Source of the DNA: Deltaproteobacteria bacterium
GTDB taxonomy: Bacteria > Desulfobacterota > DSM-4660 > Desulfatiglandales > HGW-15
Direction of reading: 5' to 3'
DNA: 37,114 nt
NCBI GenBank assembly: GCA_019313825.1
Contig: JAFDAM010000015.1
Span: 1 to 37,114, forward strand
The translations under genes and the position numbers were made by a program. Positions 31,801 to 37,114 of this stretch are shown piece by piece (positions within the stretch are counted from its first letter, which is position 1; the number at the start of each line of letters is the position of its first letter). The notes under the pieces are model-generated. The model was not told where the DNA came from. It searched no databases and saw nothing but the letters and a program-made list of their open reading frames with translations.

Positions 31801-33560
31801 TGGCAGCGGGAATCGTAGGCCTCAATGAATCCCAGGTAGAGACATTAGAGTCTATTGTGAGACATCTCAGGAATAATCAACCCCTCTTTGACGCCCTGAT
31901 AAAGTCTTTTATATTTCAGGATCTGGGTATGATACCAGCACTCAGGGAAAAATATGGAGATCAGTTAAATCCTGCGGATCAGGCACAAGCAGGGGCACTG
32001 TTCTTGAAAAAGGAGAAGATACCACTGAGATATCATATGGATGAAAAAGCCCGGAAATATCTCATATTGCTTGTCAGATACCATGATCGCATCCATCACA
32101 TGGTCAGAGGCGAATTCTCCTTTCATGCCTTGCAGGCGATAATCGATATAGGGGATAAAGAGCTGTTTGATGCATTCTTTGTAAGTTCATTCGTAATGTG
32201 CACCGCATTAGGCGAGGACCTGATATTGGAGGACCTGGCATCTCGACTGTTCCAGATCAAGACGCTCTGTCATATGATTATTGCTGGAGAGATCACCGTT
32301 GGGGATCATCTTGAAGAACTATACGCTCAACGGGGAGATCTGTTTTACGCACTTGAGGAGTATCAAAAGAAAGGTCTTCCCGAGAATATGGCTCCAGCCG
32401 AATACCTGACATCCTGGGAAAGGGATGAGTCGGAAAAGGACAGCTATATTAAGGCAGGAAGGATGATCTACTCCATGGAGAGGATCTTCAGACTAAAGGG
32501 GCTAAGGTATATTGAATTTTCAGATCTGGCAAACCTTATTGTCAAAGTACCACTTAGATTTATATTTCAAAAGAGGAATTATTTCGGTATCGGGCTCGCG
32601 ACTTTTGAAAAGGAGGGTTTTGAGGCGCTTCGAATCTATAACAGTGTCCAGAGGTTACCTGAAGAAGTGAGGCATTTTATCCAGAAATGTCTTGAAGCAG
32701 ATAAAGTTCGTATCTTCGGATTCGAGAATGTGTGTGCCTATCTGAACTATGAAAACATGATAAAGCTTCTTTTTATCACCCTTTTAGGTTCACAAAAGAT
32801 GAAAAAGGGTGATGAGCCGATATGCCTTGATTTTTTAAGTATGGTAGAGAAGATCAAAAAACGCTATGAGGCCGTGAATGACTCTCTCAATGATATCTCC
32901 GTGGAGAAGATTTGGATGAACAGGTATCTGGTAAACCAGTTATTTAAGGCCAAGACCGGCCTGTTGCTTAAAAAGGATGAATCTAAAAGGGTGCTTACGG
33001 TTGATTTCATGGACCGGATTAATCCATTACGGAAGATATCCCATATGAAGACGGTCACCGATGTGGATCAGCTCAAGAACTATTTCCATTCTAGCCTGCA
33101 TTCCTTAAGAAAAATCCCTTTTTATACTGATGATTACGAATTGCAATTAGAGGATGCATTCTATCAGAGGTTGGAAGAGATCAGCGACCTCATGCTGGAT
33201 CAAGTGAAAAGACAGATGGAACTGTTGAATGACTTCAGAGAGATCCATCATCTATATAGTGATCTTATGGACAGGTCTCTGGAGATCGGCTTTACCGCAG
33301 ATCAGAAACACAGGTTGAATGATCTTTACGAGTTGAGAAAAGATGAATTAAAGAAGAAAAAGCTGGATGAGATAAACGGTCTGATTGACGAGATTCAGGA
33401 TATCAACGAATTGAAAGATTACTGGGATGGTGTCAAGTGGTATCTGTTGAATAATCGTGCGTTCATAGGAAAAGAATTTGAAAATTTAATTGCGAGGAAT
33501 TTTGATGAGGCGATTAATAAGATAAGAGATATGTCGTTTGAGGCCCATCTTATGTCATGA
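28836..33560 (+). CDS. Giant 1574-residue orphan protein with methyltransferase-like and degenerate HD-like regions
   Basis: I do not recognise the whole protein. It is soluble, helix-rich and lacks signal peptide and membrane segments. Residues about 140-260 resemble a class I SAM-methyltransferase fold (MIGLLTHADDPIINDL, LDLVIITRDLYG, and IYKVLKPDGEIFIIA around residue 243), but the usual glycine-rich motif I is absent. Residues about 1000-1120 follow the HD-superfamily pattern: FIFQDLGMIPALREKY in place of LLHDIGK (Q1028-D1029 for HD), AGALFLKKEKI, then LLVRYHDRIHHM (H1083, D1084). The metal-binding His of the HD pair is missing. The C-terminal 250 residues include a charged coiled coil. 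It starts 26 nt after livF and is probably cotranscribed; it converges on orn with a 5-nt gap. A regulatory or scaffold pseudoenzyme is inferred, not shown. Confidence 0.8.
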   Translation: MVSKDAPLTETFRQEDPFASIREDEFEGLGIDPADIPPGTFAAHKHPPQLPSRFGGNAYGFGFFEIYNRLYPEDIKLLQSSTFDKPDQIKQHYKKINQIYKKIGLLIRFSGLGKPYYLIPVHLLSTSLANIKNKADEIKKIIDFHRKKYMKESAMIGLLTHADDPIINDLSVRFKEHEFIIIASLEKLRSMDETLDLVIITRDLYGIILMEKFSQRSSEILSRKQLHKYAQYMLGKIYKVLKPDGEIFIIALRQPVKTNQTTQISFATVKEQKNFLLFSHIFKTRKRYKIKGKSLSVNVFDLQRYLGGLYVEQEVLDRLSGDQDIEKMTLKEIDNLPYLNFPLDDEFAYDQQKVWPKLLSIYFNAIFHKPMIPNSVKAEWKRRFSVRDYSPDYMLIHLAQKKPLDTTLNDLKNDIMKSRLAGCPLLLLADYRDSFDYLIRTLNVLNNIKNDSYSGLPEIFIDRLREPLENKKRRYSGLNDVLKLMSKINRLEKIQSYLNPDMIEGARTKVPENLEIFQFYGFSYGELKEIFLIIVGHTTMGRVLSGKMNEKTLKPVSDLARTYDSQQALNLLRYCRLMSMAETVASRRTDMNQGQLSELFDLFDTMVRVVTSREMDWDRLLDEKISSMGGIHNKIIQKLLMMMNYFEFLNNWAELRQKGDMEKESLADYDDKKMASIEDIISLVRGIERFENRFLKDDPLQLPIFYRKILNMEFHGTGHIFERIDSQLVFILLWITVNVTRGEVINFNPILAGVKFKSIDAHVKKVGEEARSINFDFLDLTTLKQLGKQLYEKGSAFIANTGFQLRLDKKAQAVEITFIDIHQNIEMLEVLAKRFEDHRISEVPSEELEEMERLFTNLERFCQDCESLLSQSKSQFKVPERQQIWFKRAQDLRQYIRSNFIDVIFEPEDIYTDLDRLYRHSRSILYFIIPEILAFHDLKPTGKIYLKSSIIDHILTSTRKIQALIRGDRKEFQDIQILYKLAQREFGPMAAGIVGLNESQVETLESIVRHLRNNQPLFDALIKSFIFQDLGMIPALREKYGDQLNPADQAQAGALFLKKEKIPLRYHMDEKARKYLILLVRYHDRIHHMVRGEFSFHALQAIIDIGDKELFDAFFVSSFVMCTALGEDLILEDLASRLFQIKTLCHMIIAGEITVGDHLEELYAQRGDLFYALEEYQKKGLPENMAPAEYLTSWERDESEKDSYIKAGRMIYSMERIFRLKGLRYIEFSDLANLIVKVPLRFIFQKRNYFGIGLATFEKEGFEALRIYNSVQRLPEEVRHFIQKCLEADKVRIFGFENVCAYLNYENMIKLLFITLLGSQKMKKGDEPICLDFLSMVEKIKKRYEAVNDSLNDISVEKIWMNRYLVNQLFKAKTGLLLKKDESKRVLTVDFMDRINPLRKISHMKTVTDVDQLKNYFHSSLHSLRKIPFYTDDYELQLEDAFYQRLEEISDLMLDQVKRQMELLNDFREIHHLYSDLMDRSLEIGFTADQKHRLNDLYELRKDELKKKKLDEINGLIDEIQDINELKDYWDGVKWYLLNNRAFIGKEFENLIARNFDEAINKIRDMSFEAHLMS

Positions 33561-33565
33561 AAGGT

Positions 33566-34099
33566 TTACGGAAGAAAGACCTTCCGGCGGTAGAATTTCA
33601 ACTCATTAATAGACTCCATGATATCGCTTAGCGCCAGGTGGGATTTCTTCTTTTCATAGGGGGGAAGCGAAGGATACCATCTCATAACCAGCTCTTTAAT
33701 AGAGCTCACATCAATATTCCTGTAGTGAAAGAACTCTTCGAGGTCGGGCATATATTTTATTAAGAACCGACGATCCTGCCAGATCGTATTTCCGCATAGC
33801 GGGGATTCCCCTATCTTGCAATGAGCAGAGACAAATTCCAGAGTCTCCTGTTCGGCGCGCCGGCAGTCATAGGGAGACGCCTTGACCTTATCCAACAGGC
33901 CCGAGGCTTTATGATGGGTTTTACTCCATTCTTCCATGTTATGGAGTATCTCATCTGAATAGGTTATAACAATGTTGGGGCCTTCAGCCACAATATCCAG
34001 CTTATGGTCGGTCACAATTGTGGCAATCTCAAGGATGACCATCTTTTCAGGGTCAAGGCCGGTCATCTCTAAATCAATCCAGATCAGATTACTGCTCAA
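33566..34099 (-). CDS. orn: Oligoribonuclease
   Basis: The 177-residue protein is a DEDDh-family 3'-5' exonuclease that degrades very short RNAs, including linear di-GMP, to mononucleotides. It has all five signature residues: IDLEMTGLDPE (D and E), GNTIWQDRRFL (D) and SHLALSDIMESI (H and D). The length is typical of Orn. The start is TTG at 34099, with AGAGG upstream. Orn is common in Gamma-, Beta- and some Deltaproteobacteria. Its 3' end faces that of the giant gene with only 5 nt between. Confidence 0.95.
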   Translation of the reverse strand: MSSNLIWIDLEMTGLDPEKMVILEIATIVTDHKLDIVAEGPNIVITYSDEILHNMEEWSKTHHKASGLLDKVKASPYDCRRAEQETLEFVSAHCKIGESPLCGNTIWQDRRFLIKYMPDLEEFFHYRNIDVSSIKELVMRWYPSLPPYEKKKSHLALSDIMESINELKFYRRKVFLP

Positions 34100-34173
34100 T
34101 TTAAAACCTCTGGGTAAGAATTATTCGATGATTGCAATATAGGTGAAATGGGTCTGGCTGTCAAAAAAAAAGC

Positions 34174-34911
34174 TTATTCAGTTACGGGGAGCAGTCCTTT
34201 CTTCTTGGTGATAGAGGTTTGGTCAAGATAGGGTATGGTCTCATAGTTATGAATCCCCTGAATCTTTTTTACAATTTCCGATATCCTAGTCCCGGCCTCT
34301 TCTACCCGAGATAGGTGTTGATACAGCTTTTCGGGTTTGTCCTTATTCATCACCATCAACTCTATATTGCCCAAAAGGGCCATCAAAGGCTGGTTCAGAT
34401 CATGGGCCGTAGCTCCGGCCATTTGAAGCAGGACCTTGAGACGCTCTTCCTCAATGACCGCTTTTTGCTGCTCCAGGATCTTTTTGTTGGCATGTTTCAA
34501 CTCATTGTTTATTATTTCGTATGCTTTCCGCTGCCTGTACAACTCAAGAAAGATATTGATCTTGCTCTGCAGAATAAACGGGTCTATGGGCTTGAATATA
34601 TAATCCACCGCACCTGATTGATAGCCTTTGAATACATGTTTCTGCTCTTTGCTTATGGCGGTTACAAAGATGATGGGTGTGCGTTTGGTCCTTTCATTGG
34701 ATCGCATCAATTTTGCGGTCTCAAAACCGTCCATCCCCGGCATCTGGACGTCGAGGATAACAAGGGCAAAGTCATGATTAAGCATCAGGCCGAGGGCTTT
34801 ATTGCCGGATTCCGCCTTCATGATGTTCCGATCAGGATCTTGCAGGATTTTTTCAAGTGCCACAAGGTTTTCAGGACTGTCATCCACAATAAGAATACTA
34901 TTGTCCTTCAT
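34174..34911 (-). CDS. Response regulator with HisKA-like dimerisation domain but no kinase domain
   Basis: The 245-residue protein has an N-terminal receiver domain (residues 1-125: ILIVDDSPENL, phospho-acceptor in VILDVQMPGMDGF, FVTAIS, FKPID). A coiled coil follows (about 130-165), then a HisKA-like helix with an H-box (GATAHDLNQPLMALLGNIELM), and the protein ends about 40 residues after the helical hairpin. The HATPase_c domain that would normally follow HisKA is absent and the downstream DNA does not encode it. The H-box histidine could accept phosphate from a partner kinase, or the domain may only dimerise. Adjacent to orn on the same strand. Confidence 0.88.
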   Translation of the reverse strand: MKDNSILIVDDSPENLVALEKILQDPDRNIMKAESGNKALGLMLNHDFALVILDVQMPGMDGFETAKLMRSNERTKRTPIIFVTAISKEQKHVFKGYQSGAVDYIFKPIDPFILQSKINIFLELYRQRKAYEIINNELKHANKKILEQQKAVIEEERLKVLLQMAGATAHDLNQPLMALLGNIELMVMNKDKPEKLYQHLSRVEEAGTRISEIVKKIQGIHNYETIPYLDQTSITKKKGLLPVTE

Positions 34912-35379
34912 ATTTTTCGCCTTTTGGTTGCGGTTGATACAGGTTATATCGCTAACCTGACCAATCCCAGTCGTATCCAGATCGGCTGTGGAATGCTCAC
35001 ATCCGGATTTTCCTTGGATTTGTCCTGAATAACGGGTGGCCGCTTTTCCTTTTCATTCGGGCCTTCTGCTTATCCTGCCAATTTTTTGTCACCTGTCTTT
35101 TTTGAATTCGGGTTTATACTTGAAACTTTTCCCTGTTTTTTCACACACCTATCCTCTGGTCCCATGAACTTAAGAGGCTGAATGATGTGGAGGGTCAGTT
35201 TCCATGTCTTAATCTGCAATATTGGTGCCTTTTGGATGGGCTCTTTGGGAATCCGGATAAAAAACAATCAATCAATTGTGATTTCAAGAAGATAGAAATT
35301 TATATTCATATTGGTGCAGGGTTGTTTCCCCAGGTATGGGACGTGTGTTATGGAAGGAACTCTCTTTAGTCAAATCATT

Positions 35380-35395
35380 GACACTCATATGTGTC
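35380..35395. promoter_or_regulatory. Operator-like palindrome upstream of the hydrolase promoter
   Basis: GACAC-TCATAT-GTGTC is a 16-bp inverted repeat whose last base lies 11 nt before the -35 box at 35407. The position suits an activator site; the binding protein is unknown. Confidence 0.4.
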
Positions 35396-35406
35396 GCCTT
35401 TAGTCC

Positions 35407-35435
35407 TTGACATACAACACTACGATACATACACT
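35407..35435 (+). promoter_or_regulatory. Sigma-70-type promoter of the hydrolase gene
   Basis: A perfect TTGACA (35407-35412), a 17-nt spacer and TACACT (35430-35435, four of six bases match) lie 65 nt before the ATG at 35500. Confidence 0.6.
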
Positions 35436-35499
35436 TCCTTATTTAAAGAGGATTCTTGTCAATATTGCAAATATTTATGTCTGATAAAGGAGTGCGGAT

Positions 35500-37114
35500 A
35501 TGTCTTCATTAAAAGAGCAGTTAAGCACGGTTGGAATGGATAAAATCCCGCCATTCTGGGATGTTCGGTATCTAAAGAACGTTGATAAACTCTCTAAACC
35601 CCGATACAAGGTCAAAGAGGAGAGAGACGTCTATATAACTCTGCCTGACGGCGTTAAGATATGCGCGGATGTCTTTCGCCCGGATGTCGAAGGGGAGAGA
35701 TTTCCGGCTCTGTTGGCATGGGCATCTTACGGGAAGTCATTGCAGTCGATTAAGAGAACGCCGCAGCCGGTGGAATCTCTCGTGTTCGACCACACCATCG
35801 AGGCAGGAGACATAGATTATTTTGTAGAGAGAGGTTATACCTATGTTATCCCGGATCCTCGCGGGATAGGTAAATCAGAGGGTGAGTGGAACGGCTTCTA
35901 TAGCCCAAAGGAACAGGAGGATATTTATTATGTTATAGACTGGATCGCCGGGCAACCGTGGTGTAGCGGAGATGTCGGAATGGGCGGTCTTTCATATTAC
36001 GGAATGATTCAGTTGTCGGCGGCTGCTCAGCAAAATCCGCACCTGAAGGCGATAATGCCTATCTCTGTTAACGACGATTACTACCTTCATTGCTATTACG
36101 GCGGCATACTTAACACCTACTATTATGGGTTTTTAGACCTTTGCCCGGTAAATAACGGGGTGTCGGAATCAGAGAGCCTGTGCGATGAGGAAGAGCTTAA
36201 ACAGAAGATGAAGGAAAGGCTTGAAGACCCTGAAATTAACAGCATCTCATATTTCCATAAAATTCTGACAACATGGCCGCCAAGGTTTCATACATGGTTT
36301 CTTGATGTATTGCTGCATCCATTCGACGGACCGTTCTGGCATGCAAGATCATCGTATACTAAATATGATAAGGTTAAGATCCCGGTAAGCCTGTGCGGTA
36401 ACTGGGCGCCGTCAGGGCGATATCAACCTTTTTACAGCTTTATGGACCCGAAACTGGATGTGCCGAAGAAACTCACGATCTTTGGTGTCCATTGGAAGAT
36501 TCTCCGATTACCCTATCGGTTCGCTAATGAAGATTCATTAAGGTGGTATGATCACTGGCTTAAAGGAATAGACACCGGTGTCATGGATGAGCCGCCTGTT
36601 AAAATCTTTGTAAGGGGCGTTAACAGATACCGCTTTGAGAATGAATGGCCTCTTGCAAGGACAAAATGGGACAAGATCTACCTGCGAAGATTTGGGAAAC
36701 TTGAAACAGAACCGGAGCAGGACAGGAATATTACACCGGACAGCCTGGTTCATGAACCACCTGATATTACGACAGCCGTGCCGTCACTTAGCTATTCTAC
36801 TGATTTTATAAGCAGACCCATGGAAGTCACCGGGCCGATCACGCTGTATCTGTATTCCGCGATAGATCAGGAAGACGCGAACTTTATAGCAAAACTCTGG
36901 GACGTGCTTCCGAACGGAGAAAAGATTCCCCTTGCGAACGGCTATTTAAAGGCATCACGCAGGACCCTGATAGAAAAAAAGTCGAAACCCTATCAACCTG
37001 TTCACGACCACACAAAAGCGGTGCCGATTAAGCCGGGCGAGGTTAACGAGTATGTGATCCAGATGCAGACTACTTCAATTGTCTTTCAACCAGGGCACCG
37101 TATGGAGTTGGAGA
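35500..37114 (+). CDS. CocE/NonD-family serine hydrolase (cut by window end)
   Basis: At least 538 residues are encoded before the window ends, so the gene is 3'-partial. It is an X-Pro dipeptidyl-peptidase (S15)/CocE-type alpha/beta hydrolase. It shows VYITLPDGVKICADVFRPD and the oxyanion-region segment YVIPDPRGIGKSEGEW. The nucleophile elbow is GMGGLSYYGM with Ser near residue 165. The C-terminal jelly-roll domain (PPDITTAVPSLSYSTDFISRPMEVTGPITLYLYS) begins near residue 425. Family members hydrolyse esters, amides or N-terminal proline dipeptides; the substrate here is unknown. There is no signal peptide, so it is probably cytosolic. AAAGGAG precedes the ATG and a good promoter lies upstream. 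The catalytic His region is only tentatively placed. Confidence 0.9.
   Translation, partial: MSSLKEQLSTVGMDKIPPFWDVRYLKNVDKLSKPRYKVKEERDVYITLPDGVKICADVFRPDVEGERFPALLAWASYGKSLQSIKRTPQPVESLVFDHTIEAGDIDYFVERGYTYVIPDPRGIGKSEGEWNGFYSPKEQEDIYYVIDWIAGQPWCSGDVGMGGLSYYGMIQLSAAAQQNPHLKAIMPISVNDDYYLHCYYGGILNTYYYGFLDLCPVNNGVSESESLCDEEELKQKMKERLEDPEINSISYFHKILTTWPPRFHTWFLDVLLHPFDGPFWHARSSYTKYDKVKIPVSLCGNWAPSGRYQPFYSFMDPKLDVPKKLTIFGVHWKILRLPYRFANEDSLRWYDHWLKGIDTGVMDEPPVKIFVRGVNRYRFENEWPLARTKWDKIYLRRFGKLETEPEQDRNITPDSLVHEPPDITTAVPSLSYSTDFISRPMEVTGPITLYLYSAIDQEDANFIAKLWDVLPNGEKIPLANGYLKASRRTLIEKKSKPYQPVHDHTKAVPIKPGEVNEYVIQMQTTSIVFQPGHRMELE

Larger units (their letters stand above)
34912..35499. other. Intergenic region between divergent response regulator and hydrolase genes
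   Basis: About 590 nt. A minus-strand frame of 65 codons (35070-35267) has no family resemblance and no clear ribosome-binding site, so I do not call it. Near the right end are a palindrome (35380-35395) and a good promoter (35407-35435) for the hydrolase. Nothing else is supported. Confidence 0.5.

Noticed and set aside
35070-35267. 65-residue minus-strand frame upstream of the REC-HisKA gene
   Set aside because: No family resemblance, no convincing ribosome-binding site, and basic low-information composition.
1-37114. CRISPR array, toxin-antitoxin pair or phage-defence island
   Set aside because: No array of regularly spaced identical repeats, no cas, restriction or abortive-infection genes, and no recognisable toxin-antitoxin pair was seen. 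The short-period arrays have no spacers.

Overview
The window looks like chromosomal DNA of a free-living anaerobic Desulfobacterota (deltaproteobacterial) organism of the sulfate-reducing or syntrophic kind. This is inferred from gene content and style, not from a marker gene: an etfBA pair, a branched-chain-amino-acid-type ABC transporter with a built-in acyl-CoA synthetase, an FmdB-type zinc ribbon protein, stand-alone response regulators, an eukaryote-like-length orotate phosphoribosyltransferase, and an apparent selenoprotein gene. There is no phage, plasmid, CRISPR or intact insertion sequence.

Layout. 1-5.4 kb: an SH3-domain envelope protein, a YfcE-type phosphodiesterase, a GAF-domain GspE/PilB ATPase standing alone, a MobA/MocA-like nucleotidyltransferase and a small unknown protein. 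5.4-12.2 kb: housekeeping genes (pyrE, pyrG, der), a translation-factor-like beta-barrel protein, two small unknown genes and a CheY-like regulator. 12.2-14.4 kb: a cyclophilin-like protein bracketed by direct repeats, a TIGR01212-type radical SAM protein, and an overlapping O6-alkylguanine-DNA alkyltransferase gene whose catalytic cysteine codon is TGA, followed by a SECIS-like hairpin. 14.6-17.7 kb (minus strand): fabD, a four-helix-bundle (23S rRNA IVS-type) gene inside a 16-bp inverted repeat, three small genes and an elongator-type tRNA-Met(CAT). 17.7-18.5 kb: a long gene-free stretch with a near-consensus sigma-54 promoter, a strongly folded RNA of about 108 nt and an intrinsic terminator. 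19.2-21.1 kb: etfBA on the minus strand. 21.4-28.8 kb: a divergent plus-strand operon of substrate-binding protein, LivG, acyl-CoA synthetase, LivH, LivM and LivF, followed at a 26-nt gap by a 1574-residue orphan protein. 33.6-37.1 kb: orn, a REC-HisKA protein without a kinase domain, and a CocE/NonD hydrolase cut by the window end.

The transporter, acyl-CoA synthetase and ETF genes plausibly work together in uptake, CoA activation and oxidation of an organic acid; the substrate cannot be read from sequence. The most striking points are the in-frame TGA at the active site of the alkyltransferase (candidate selenocysteine), the sigma-54-driven candidate small RNA, the giant orphan protein with degenerate methyltransferase-like and HD-like regions, and an unusual density of small non-autonomous repeats: foldback elements, a 322-bp MITE-like element with three nested inverted repeats, a small palindromic repeat, and 7- or 8-nt-period arrays around small genes.
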